Of a DNA stretch of 19,477 nt, positions 1 through 6,385 are shown in pieces. A program made the translations under genes and the position numbers. Each line of letters begins with the position of its first letter. The stretch's first letter is position 1. Location: positions 1 through 19,477 of the forward strand of contig CAVGCY010000036.1 of assembly GCA_963627915.1 (NCBI GenBank), in the 5' to 3' direction. The DNA is from CALACW01 sp963627915 (GTDB lineage: Bacteria > Bacillota > Clostridia > Oscillospirales > Acutalibacteraceae). Below the pieces are notes generated by a model. It did not search any database, was not told where the DNA came from, and saw only the letters and a program-made list of their open reading frames with translations.

Positions 1-20
1 TTTGTACGCCGTCGGGCAAG

Positions 21-58
21 CCCCGGACGCCGTTTGGGACGACGTCCGGGGTTCGTTT
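21..58 (+). terminator. Rho-independent terminator of a gene left of the window
   Basis: Perfect 9-bp stem CCCCGGACG (21-29) / CGTCCGGGG (43-51) around a 13-nt loop, followed by a short T-rich run (52-59). It probably ends a rightward gene lying outside the window. The tail is imperfect, so the strand call is moderate. Confidence 0.55.
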
Positions 59-140
59 TATCCGTTGCGAACGTTTTTTTCAATCCCTTGCCGTATATCA
101 AATATTATAATTATTCGGATAAATAAATAAATAACGAATC

Positions 141-171
141 AAGCCTCCGTTTCGGCATGAAGCGGAGGCTT
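141..171 (-). terminator. Terminator after the TIM-barrel gene
   Basis: Perfect 9-bp stem AAGCCTCCG (141-149) / CGGAGGCTT (163-171). Read on the minus strand it lies 45 bp past the stop of the gene at 216-953 and is followed by an interrupted T-rich stretch. Nothing else is seen in 60-215 beyond AT-rich sequence. Confidence 0.6.
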
Positions 172-215
172 GAACAATAATTCGACAGCATGTAATTTTT
201 GTGCGATATGGTTTT

Positions 216-953
216 TTATTTCTTTTCCCTGTATGTATCCATAAGTTCGCCGAATATATCCGAGCATGACGGCGGGGTCCAGATTATAGCGTTCGCTCCT
301 GCCGCAACGGTTTCTTTAATGCTCTCTTTCGTGGGGCCTCCGGTTGCGATTATCGGAATATTCCTGTTGATTTTTCTTATCTCCGATATGACCTTCGGCG
401 TTTTCGAGCCTGCCGCGACATTTATTATCGACGCTCCGAAATGGATTCTGTCCGCGACCTCGGACGCGCTTACGCATGTTACGATAATCGGGATGTCTAT
501 ATTATCTTTAAGTCTTTTAAGAACTATATTTTGTGTGGGTGAGTTTACAACGACGCCGGACGCTCCCTGCATTTCGGCGAACTGTCCGAGATGAACAACT
601 CTCTTGCCCTGCGTTGTTCCGCCGCCTACGCCGGTAAATACCGGGACGTCCGCCGCATGAATAAGCATTTCGCTGATAATCGGCTGCGGAGTGAACGGAT
701 ATACTGCAAATATTGCGTCGGCGTTTACATTTCTTATTATTGCAATATCGGTCGTATAAACGAGCGACTGTATTCGTTTTCCGAATACTACGATACCGCT
801 GCATGCGCCTATTTCTCCGGGGACTGTCAGCGCGTGGCTTCGCAGCGTTGTATTTATTTGCGGAGCTTCGCTTTTTGCGGTTTCGCTTTCGTAGATAACC
901 TTTGAAGCTTTTTTAATTTCCTCCTGCCATCGGCGTTCCGTAAGTAATCCCAT
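216..953 (-). CDS. TIM-barrel (phosphate-binding-type) protein, function unknown
   Basis: A 245-residue soluble protein. Alternating beta-strand/helix segments look like a (beta/alpha)8 barrel: VPVFTGVGGG around residues 105-115, the strand IPIIVTC near 155, then IPIIATGGPTKES near 203-215 followed by AGANAIIWT. The late GG-x-T-K-E motif resembles the C-terminal phosphate-binding site of nitronate-monooxygenase-, NanE- or IMPDH-like barrels. I see no flavin, metal or catalytic signature that fixes a reaction, so only the fold is claimed. The start is supported by GAGGAG eight bases before the ATG. The gene is monocistronic: a terminator (1021-1062) separates it from the upstream gene and another follows it at 141-171. 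Confidence 0.6.
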   Translation of the reverse strand: MGLLTERRWQEEIKKASKVIYESETAKSEAPQINTTLRSHALTVPGEIGACSGIVVFGKRIQSLVYTTDIAIIRNVNADAIFAVYPFTPQPIISEMLIHAADVPVFTGVGGGTTQGKRVVHLGQFAEMQGASGVVVNSPTQNIVLKRLKDNIDIPIIVTCVSASEVADRIHFGASIINVAAGSKTPKVISEIRKINRNIPIIATGGPTKESIKETVAAGANAIIWTPPSCSDIFGELMDTYREKK

Positions 954-1020
954 TCTGACATCTCCTCGTTGCGTTATATTGACATTGTAAATATATTATA
1001 TATATTGAGTATAAACAAAA

Positions 1021-1062
1021 ATGTCGAAACGGACAGCGTAATCGAATTGTCCGCTTCGGCAT
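1021..1062 (-). terminator. Terminator after the C_GCAxxG_C_C gene
   Basis: A 15-bp stem with two G-U pairs: 1021-1035 pairs with 1048-1062 around a 12-nt loop. On the minus strand it is followed by TTTTTGTTTAT. It starts right after the stop codon of the gene at 1067-1519. The plus-strand side also has T7, so it could work both ways. Confidence 0.75.
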
Positions 1063-1066
1063 TTTT

Positions 1067-1519
1067 TTATTTGTTATTCTCAATATATTTTTCGAGAATC
1101 TCGACCGCATCGCCGATTAATTCGGGACAGGGTCGTTTTTTGTAATATTGCGGCGTCCTTTCTTCGGGGACGGGGGACTGCGCTCCGGGCGTATTGATAT
1201 TCAATAATTCCCGGCAGATATACGAGCCGTGTTTTTCCTTAAATTCAAAAGCGAGCGACTGCATCATTTTGTAGCTTTCCGCCTTTTCCTTTCCCGTGCA
1301 CGGCATTTGTCCGGGGAATATCATTCCTGCCGCCATTCCCATACCGGAAACAGCTCCGCATATCTCTCTTAAACGGCTGACGCCGCCGCCGAGCAGAAAT
1401 GAAATTTTTGCAAGATTTTCCTCACTGTCGTCAATTAAATCCGAAAAAGCAAGCAGTACCGACTGTGAACAGTTGTATCCGTTATAAAAGAGAGAAACCG
1501 CCTTTTCCCTGCGCGTCAT
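1067..1519 (-). CDS. C_GCAxxG_C_C family probable redox protein
   Basis: A 150-residue protein with the family's cysteine pattern: C17 in YNCSQS, C54 in REICGAVSG, C74 in MPCTG, C102 in YICREL and C131 in RPCPEL. This matches the C_GCAxxG_C_C family (Pfam redox-active protein), small anaerobe proteins whose cysteines are thought to bind a metal cluster or do thiol redox chemistry; the exact reaction is unknown. Its ATG overlaps the stop of the upstream mrp-type gene in ATGA (1516-1519), so the two are co-transcribed and probably translationally coupled. That fits a role connected with iron-sulfur or redox metabolism, which is my inference. No membrane segment or signal peptide is seen. Confidence 0.85.
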   Translation of the reverse strand: MTRREKAVSLFYNGYNCSQSVLLAFSDLIDDSEENLAKISFLLGGGVSRLREICGAVSGMGMAAGMIFPGQMPCTGKEKAESYKMMQSLAFEFKEKHGSYICRELLNINTPGAQSPVPEERTPQYYKKRPCPELIGDAVEILEKYIENNK

Positions 1520-2343
1520 AACAGCTTTTCGACCGCGTCGGACATATTGTCGAGATAATTGCCCTCAAACAATTCGATAAGTCCGCCGTCGCACTGTCCG
1601 GCAAAGTCCGGGTTGATGGGGATTTTTGATGTTACGTCAATTCCAAAATCCTCTGCGGTTTGTTCAAGATGGCTGTCTCCGTAGATATAATGCTTCTTAT
1701 GACAGTCGGGACATTCAAAATAAGACATATTTTCGACCATTCCGAGAACGGGAACGTTCATGAGCTTTGCCATATTAACAGCCTTTGCGACTATCATGGA
1801 AACGAGATCCTGAGGAGAGGTTACTATTATGATTCCATCAACGGGAATACTCTGAAATACCGTAAGAGGAACGTCGCCCGTTCCGGGAGGCATATCAACG
1901 AACATGAAATCGACGTTATCCCATATAACGTCCGTCCAGAACTGCTTTACAACGCCCGCTATAACGGGGCCTCTCCATACGACGGGGTCGGTTTCGTTGG
2001 GCAGAAGAAGGTTAAGGGACATGATATCAATGCCTTTAGCCGATTTTACTGGGATAATACCCGCGTCCGTTCCCTCGGCTCTGTCTTTAAGTCCGAATAT
2101 TTTGGGGATGGACGGACCTGTGATATCCGCGTCGAGAACGGCGGTATGATAACCTTTTCTGTTCATTAATACGGCGAGCATGGAGGTAACGAGCGACTTT
2201 CCTACTCCGCCCTTACCGCTGACTACTCCTATAACTTTTTTTATGCTTGAAAGCTGATTCGGTTTTTCAAGAAAGCTTTCGGGCGAATCGCACTTTGATT
2301 CGCAGCTTTCGCAATTATGCGAACAATCCGACATGTTTAACAC
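1516..2343 (-). CDS. mrp: Mrp/NBP35 (ApbC) family iron-sulfur carrier ATPase
   Basis: A 275-residue P-loop ATPase. The deviant Walker A GKGGVGKS spans residues 43-50, DADITGPS follows at 71-78, and MPPGTGD (151-157) plus a late CPDC (C211, C214) are classic Mrp/NBP35 signatures. The CPDC pair bridges a [4Fe-4S] cluster at the dimer interface in this family, which carries and inserts clusters into apoproteins. The N-terminus has four more cysteines (C7, C11, C14, C18), a ferredoxin-like extension seen in the NBP35-type branch. The first ATG is chosen because AGGTG lies about 8 bases upstream; a second ATG three codons on is possible. A good promoter sits at 2371-2398. It heads a two-gene operon with the redox protein that overlaps it by 4 bp. 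Confidence 0.92.
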   Translation of the reverse strand: MLNMSDCSHNCESCESKCDSPESFLEKPNQLSSIKKVIGVVSGKGGVGKSLVTSMLAVLMNRKGYHTAVLDADITGPSIPKIFGLKDRAEGTDAGIIPVKSAKGIDIMSLNLLLPNETDPVVWRGPVIAGVVKQFWTDVIWDNVDFMFVDMPPGTGDVPLTVFQSIPVDGIIIVTSPQDLVSMIVAKAVNMAKLMNVPVLGMVENMSYFECPDCHKKHYIYGDSHLEQTAEDFGIDVTSKIPINPDFAGQCDGGLIELFEGNYLDNMSDAVEKLL

Positions 2344-2370
2344 CTGCTTGATTTATATATTGTTATTATA

Positions 2371-2398
2371 ATTATAACCGAAAGTTTTGATAAGTCAA
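2371..2398 (-). promoter_or_regulatory. Promoter of the mrp operon
   Basis: On the minus strand: -35 TTGACT (2393-2398), 16-bp spacer, -10 TATAAT (2371-2376). It gives a leader of roughly 20 nt before the mrp ATG. Its -35 box faces that of the rightward promoter at 2403-2431. Confidence 0.75.
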
Positions 2399-2407
2399 TG
2401 CATTGAC
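2394..2407. promoter_or_regulatory. 14-bp palindrome across divergent -35 boxes
   Basis: GTCAATGCATTGAC is a perfect 14-bp palindrome covering five bases of both -35 boxes. It may simply arise from two facing TTGAC boxes, or be a shared operator. Confidence 0.5.
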
Positions 2408-2431
2408 ACTTAAATTCGGGAATGATATAAT
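2403..2431 (+). promoter_or_regulatory. Consensus promoter of the HD-domain gene
   Basis: TTGACA (2403-2408), 17-bp spacer, TATAAT (2426-2431): a perfect sigma-70/sigma-A consensus. Transcription should start near 2438, which decides the start codon of the gene downstream. Confidence 0.85.
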
Positions 2432-2471
2432 TTTGTACGCATTAATATTACTGTATGCGGGGATAATGAAT

Positions 2472-3074
2472 ATGAATTGTGAAAAACTGCTTGAAATTAT
2501 GCATGCGACCGAAAAACTCAAGGACACGATGAGACATTGCTTTACGTCGTCGGGCAGGCGCGAGAGCGTTGCCGAGCACAGCTGGAGACTTGCTCTTTTA
2601 GCATATTTCGTAACGGATGAGTTTGAAGGAATCGATACCGAAAAGCTTCTTAAAATGTGTATAATTCATGACCTCGGCGAAATATTTACGGGCGACGTTC
2701 CCGTATTCAGTAAGACAAAATCGAATGAGGAAACGGAGGAAAATCTGCTGCTTGAATGGGTCGGGACTCTTGACGAACCGTTCAGAGATGAAATGCTCCG
2801 TTTATATGAGGAAATGGAGGAGCGCAAAACGACCGAAGCCCGCGTTTACAAGGCCTTGGACGGGATTGAAGCTCTTATACAGCATAATGAATCGGACATA
2901 AAAACATGGCTTGATTTAGAGTATGATTTACAGCTGACGTACGCTGACGACAAGGTTGCGTTTTCCGATTATTTAAAACTTCTGAGAGAGGCTGTAAGAC
3001 AGGAAAGTATCCGTAAAATTGAAAAAGAAAGAAAAAGAGCCTCCGAAACGAAGACCCCGGATAAATTGAATTAA
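2472..3074 (+). CDS. HD-domain phosphohydrolase (YfbR/HDDC2-like 5'-deoxynucleotidase)
   Basis: About 200 residues with the HD-superfamily metal ligands: H in SVAEHSW, the HD pair in IIHDLGEIFTGD, and the late D in ALDGIEALIQHN. This order and spacing match the YfbR/HDDC2 group, which removes phosphate from deoxyribonucleoside 5'-monophosphates; the substrate here is inferred. The frame is open back to a TTG at 2403, but that TTG is the -35 box of a consensus promoter and lies upstream of the predicted transcript start. The ATG at 2472, eight bases after GGGGA, is preferred, with the ATG at 2466 the alternative. The C-terminus is a charged Lys/Glu/Arg-rich tail. The gene converges on bioY with only 10 bp between stop codons and no clear terminator. 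Confidence 0.8.
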   Translation: MNCEKLLEIMHATEKLKDTMRHCFTSSGRRESVAEHSWRLALLAYFVTDEFEGIDTEKLLKMCIIHDLGEIFTGDVPVFSKTKSNEETEENLLLEWVGTLDEPFRDEMLRLYEEMEERKTTEARVYKALDGIEALIQHNESDIKTWLDLEYDLQLTYADDKVAFSDYLKLLREAVRQESIRKIEKERKRASETKTPDKLN

Positions 3075-3084
3075 TCGGACCGAT

Positions 3085-3669
3085 TCATAAAAATTTTACG
3101 CGTTTTTTTACTTCTTTTCCGATAAGGACGGCGAGCGCGATTTTTACCATGTCGGGAATTATATACGGTATTACGCATGTTGTGAGTACGCCGAAAAAAC
3201 CAATCGATCCGGTATTTTTTGTATATACCGCCATATACCAGACGCTGCCGAATATGTAGCAGAAAATATGAGAAGCAAACATTTTAAAAAAAGTTATGAA
3301 AAATCCGTTTCTTTTTATTGCCGCGTCCAAAATTCCGTAGGCGAACGCCGAAACGAGAAAACCGGCGATATATCCGCCCGTCGCGCCCAAAAGCACGCCG
3401 ATTCCGCTGTTAAATCCCGAAAAAACGGGTACTCCGATAACACCCAAAAGAATATAAACAAGTATGCTTACCGAGCCTTTTTTTGCTCCGAGTACGGCGA
3501 GCGCCGCAAATACGCCGAAAACCTGCATGGTAAACGGTATTCCCGGTATCGGAACCGTAATCCATGCGCATACGGCAATCAGCGCGGAAAAAAGCGATAT
3601 CAGAACGGTATCGAGGATTGAAAATTTGGAATTTTTTTTAGCTTCGGTCATAAAATATCTTCTTTTCAT
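3085..3669 (-). CDS. bioY: BioY biotin transporter, S component of an ECF system
   Basis: A 194-residue hydrophobic protein with about six membrane segments. BioY signatures include the early TVPIPGIPFTMQVF segment near residues 38-51, then GAKKG, and GxLLGATGGYIAGF near 92-105. BioY is the membrane substrate-binding component for biotin. With the shared EcfA/A'/T energising module, not encoded here, it imports biotin. The nearby oxaloacetate decarboxylase needs biotin on its carrier subunit, so the neighbourhood makes metabolic sense, although the genes are not in one operon. The start at 3669 has GAAGAG about 8 bases upstream; an internal ATG at 3651 (residue 7) is also plausible. I saw no convincing BirA operator in the promoter region. 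Confidence 0.92.
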   Translation of the reverse strand: MKRRYFMTEAKKNSKFSILDTVLISLFSALIAVCAWITVPIPGIPFTMQVFGVFAALAVLGAKKGSVSILVYILLGVIGVPVFSGFNSGIGVLLGATGGYIAGFLVSAFAYGILDAAIKRNGFFITFFKMFASHIFCYIFGSVWYMAVYTKNTGSIGFFGVLTTCVIPYIIPDMVKIALAVLIGKEVKKRVKFL

Positions 3670-3689
3670 TTCATTTTCTCTTCATAATT

Positions 3690-3725
3690 ATTTTAGTATA
3701 TATAATTTCGTGATTCAATTTACAA
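3690..3725 (-). promoter_or_regulatory. Probable bioY promoter region
   Basis: Two overlapping minus-strand candidates: TTGTAA (3720-3725)-N17-TATATA (3697-3702) and TTGAAT (3713-3718)-N17-TAAAAT (3690-3695). The AT-rich context prevents choosing between them. Confidence 0.4.
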
Positions 3726-3783
3726 AAAGTACAAATTAAATTTAATTTAAATAAAAAAACTGTATGATAGTAAAGCAAGATAA

Positions 3784-3812
3784 TTGACATTATAAATTTA
3801 TGTTGCTATAAT
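3784..3812 (+). promoter_or_regulatory. Consensus promoter of the lipoprotein-fucose unit
   Basis: TTGACA (3784-3789), 17-bp spacer, TATAAT (3807-3812), a perfect consensus. The start is expected near 3819, giving a short leader with AAAGGAG eight bases before the ATG at 3845. Confidence 0.85.
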
Positions 3813-3844
3813 TGTTTACATAAATAACAAAAGGAGTTGTTTTC

Positions 3845-4840
3845 ATGCGCCGTTTTACCGTTATATTGCTTGCGATTATAACGGCGTTGTCGTTTTCGGC
3901 GTGTTCATCTCGGAGAGACGATACGGTCATTACAATAAACGACGGCGCGGCAACCGTAAGCTCCGACGTGTTTTCATATTATTTAAAGACGGCAATGACG
4001 GACAATAAAGATATGACGGATTCCGAGTATCTTGACATTGCGACGAACGAATGTATAAAATACGTCGCGGTGAATACCAAGTTCAAACAGCTTGACATGA
4101 CTCTTACGCCCGCGCAGAAGGCCGATATTTCAAAGCAGACAAATACTCTCTGGCGGCAATACGGCGGGTATTATTCCGCGCTCGGCATTACGAAAGAAAC
4201 TTTTTATAAAATAAAAACCGCCGAGGAGTACAGAGAGGCTGTCAGATTCAGACTTTTTGACACGGGCGGCGAAACTCCCGTCAGTGAGGACAGTATAAAA
4301 TCTGTTTTCAATTCGGAATACTGCGGATTCAGATTTGTATGCGATTATCTTTACAATACGGATGAAAACGGCGAAAGCGTGAAAAAATCACAAAGCGAGA
4401 TAGATGAAATTTACAACAACTATCTGTCGGCGGCTTCCGAGATAAACAACAGCGGGGCAAACCTTGAGGAAGCGTATGCGAGATTCGCGTCGGACGAAGC
4501 GTATAATTCGCTCTCTCTCGATACCGTTCTTATAGGCAGGGACAGCGGTTTTCCCGACGGATTTTTCGATACGGTGCAGAACGCGGAGTATAATAAGGCC
4601 GTCGTTATCATTACCGACGATTATCTTTATCTTTTGATACGTGAGGATATTCTTTCCGCCGACTACGATTTTTACACTCAGTACAGAGATAAATGTCTTG
4701 TTGAGGCTACGGAAAATCCGTTAAGCGACGCGGTAGCCGAATGGGCTAAGGAATATAACGCCGTAAGGCAGATAAACACGGCTAAAAAATGCTTAAAAAA
4801 AGTATTGAAAACCGATGAAAGATTTAAAAAAGACAGTTAA
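3845..4840 (+). CDS. Secreted lipoprotein, possibly foldase (SurA/PrsA)-like
   Basis: A 331-residue protein with a lipoprotein signal peptide: basic MRRF, hydrophobic core, and lipobox FSAC with the lipidated cysteine at C20. The mature part is mostly helical and charged. The N-terminal region (VITINDGAATVSSDVFSYYLK, then a long helical stretch to about residue 140) resembles the helical arm of SurA/PrsA-type peptidyl-prolyl isomerases. I do not see a parvulin catalytic domain, so it may be a non-catalytic relative. It should sit on the outer face of the membrane. It has a consensus promoter and AAAGGAG, and ends 30 bp before the kinase gene with no terminator between, so it is probably co-transcribed with the fucose genes. 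Whether it serves them is unknown. Confidence 0.65.
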   Translation: MRRFTVILLAIITALSFSACSSRRDDTVITINDGAATVSSDVFSYYLKTAMTDNKDMTDSEYLDIATNECIKYVAVNTKFKQLDMTLTPAQKADISKQTNTLWRQYGGYYSALGITKETFYKIKTAEEYREAVRFRLFDTGGETPVSEDSIKSVFNSEYCGFRFVCDYLYNTDENGESVKKSQSEIDEIYNNYLSAASEINNSGANLEEAYARFASDEAYNSLSLDTVLIGRDSGFPDGFFDTVQNAEYNKAVVIITDDYLYLLIREDILSADYDFYTQYRDKCLVEATENPLSDAVAEWAKEYNAVRQINTAKKCLKKVLKTDERFKKDS

Positions 4841-4870
4841 ATAAAATTGACGAAAGGTCGGTATTTACAT

Positions 4871-6340
4871 ATGAGCAAACGCGTTCTTGCGTTCGATTTC
4901 GGAGCCTCGAGCGGACGAGCCATAATAGGCTCTTACGAAAACGGAAAAATCACGCTTAATGAGGTTCATAGATTTTTAAACGAGCCGGTATGCGTCGGCG
5001 GCACCGTATACTGGGATGTTTTAAGACTTTTTCACGAGATAAAACAGGGTATTTTGAAGGCAAAACAGGCGGGCGGATTCGATTCGATAGGTATTGATAC
5101 CTGGGGCGTCGATTTCGGTCTTACGGATAAGGACGGCAAGCTTATTGAAAATCCCGTTCATTACAGGGATGAGCGAAACCGCGGAATGATTGAGGAAGCT
5201 GAGAAATACATGTCAAGGGACGAGATGTATTCGCGCACGGGTATTCAGTTTATGGATTTTAATACTGTGTTTCAGCTTCTTTCGATTAAAAAGAACAGAC
5301 CGCATGTTTTCGATAATGCGGACAAGCTTCTTTTTATGCCCGATCTTTTTAATTTTATGCTTACGGGCAGCCGTGCGGCGGAGTATTCGATTGCAACCAC
5401 GTCGCAGATGATAAATATAGGTACGAAAACGTGGGATAAGGAGATTATAAACAGGCTGTCTCTCCCGGAGAGGCTTCTGTGCGATATTGTTCCCGCAGGG
5501 GCGAGAGTCGGTATGCTTTCCGATGAAATATGCTCGGAGCTTTCCGTTCGGAGCGTTCCCGTTATCGCCGTATGCGGACATGACACACAGAGCGCGATAA
5601 CGGCTGTTCCCAATGAAAATAAGGATTTTGTATTTATTTCAAGCGGAACGTGGTCGCTGTTCGGAACGGAGCTTGATTCTCCGATTGTCGATGAGAAATC
5701 AAAGGAAATGAACGTCACGAATGAGGGCGGCTATGCTTACTCGACTGCGTTCCTTAAAAATATATGCGGACTGTGGCTTATTCAGGAGTCAAGACGGCAG
5801 TGGATTCGTCAGGGCGATTCCTATTCATATGCCGAGCTTGAAGCTTTAGCTCTCGAATGCGAAGGCTTCAGGTGCTTTATCGACCCGGACGCGCCGGAGT
5901 TCGGAGTTATGGGAGATATTCCGTCGAGGGTAAAGGCGTATTGTAAAAAGACGGGGCAGTATGTTCCTCAGTCTGTCGGCGAGATTGTAAGATGCATTTA
6001 CGAAAGCCTTGCCTTAAAATACAGAATGACTTTTGACGGTATAAAAGGCTGTACCGGTAAAACATATGACAGTATTAACGTTGTCGGCGGAGGGACAAAG
6101 GACGGACTTCTTTGCTCAATGACGGCGTGCGCATGCGCCGTTAAGGTATATGCGGGCCCCGTTGAGGCGACGGTGCTCGGAAACGTTGCGGTTCAGTTGA
6201 TTTCATCGGGCGAAATAAAGGATATTGCCGAGGCGAGAAGAATTATTTCCGATTCTTTTGAGCTTAAGGAATACGAGCCTGAGAATGTTCAAAAATGGAA
6301 CGAAGCTTATAAACGTTTTGAGAATATTATAAATTCGTAA
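4871..6340 (+). CDS. FGGY sugar kinase, rhamnulokinase/fuculokinase type (RhaB-like)
   Basis: A 489-residue FGGY-family kinase. The N-terminal phosphate-binding loop reads DFGASSGRAIIG from residue 9, followed by IDTWGVDFGLTD (sugar site and catalytic Asp), CGHDTQSAITAVP and ISSGTWSLFGTEL, and a C-terminal VVGGGTKDGLL nucleotide-site loop. By sequence it belongs to the RhaB branch, which phosphorylates L-rhamnulose. The next gene is L-fucose isomerase, whose product L-fuculose is a C4 epimer of L-rhamnulose, so L-fuculose is the more likely substrate in vivo; this is inferred from context. No aldolase gene is in the window. The frame is open to a TTG at 4847, but that lacks a ribosome site; the ATG at 4871 (GAAAGG upstream, spacing a little long) aligns with family starts. 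Confidence 0.85.
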   Translation: MSKRVLAFDFGASSGRAIIGSYENGKITLNEVHRFLNEPVCVGGTVYWDVLRLFHEIKQGILKAKQAGGFDSIGIDTWGVDFGLTDKDGKLIENPVHYRDERNRGMIEEAEKYMSRDEMYSRTGIQFMDFNTVFQLLSIKKNRPHVFDNADKLLFMPDLFNFMLTGSRAAEYSIATTSQMINIGTKTWDKEIINRLSLPERLLCDIVPAGARVGMLSDEICSELSVRSVPVIAVCGHDTQSAITAVPNENKDFVFISSGTWSLFGTELDSPIVDEKSKEMNVTNEGGYAYSTAFLKNICGLWLIQESRRQWIRQGDSYSYAELEALALECEGFRCFIDPDAPEFGVMGDIPSRVKAYCKKTGQYVPQSVGEIVRCIYESLALKYRMTFDGIKGCTGKTYDSINVVGGGTKDGLLCSMTACACAVKVYAGPVEATVLGNVAVQLISSGEIKDIAEARRIISDSFELKEYEPENVQKWNEAYKRFENIINS

Positions 6341-6348
6341 AAATAACC

Positions 6349-6364
6349 GCGGAAAACCTTCCGC
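6349..6364 (+). other. Small intergenic hairpin before the fucI ribosome site
   Basis: GCGGAA (6349-6354) / TTCCGC (6359-6364) with a 4-nt loop, immediately before AGGAAAGGAAG. There is no T-tract, so it is not a terminator. It could mark an mRNA processing or stability element between kinase and isomerase. Confidence 0.4.
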
Positions 6365-6385
6365 AGGAAAGGAAGATATTTTATT

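Noticed and set aside
3073..3085. AATCGG-A-CCGATT inverted repeat between convergent HD and bioY genes
   Set aside because: A one-base centre cannot form an RNA hairpin loop and no T-tract follows, so it is not called a terminator.
3670..3844. BirA operator between bioY and the lipoprotein gene
   Set aside because: AT-rich TTGTAA/TTTACAA-like pieces occur, but no paired half-sites with proper spacing were found.
4847..4870. TTG start for the sugar kinase
   Set aside because: No ribosome site upstream; family proteins start close to the DFGASSGR loop, which fits the ATG at 4871.
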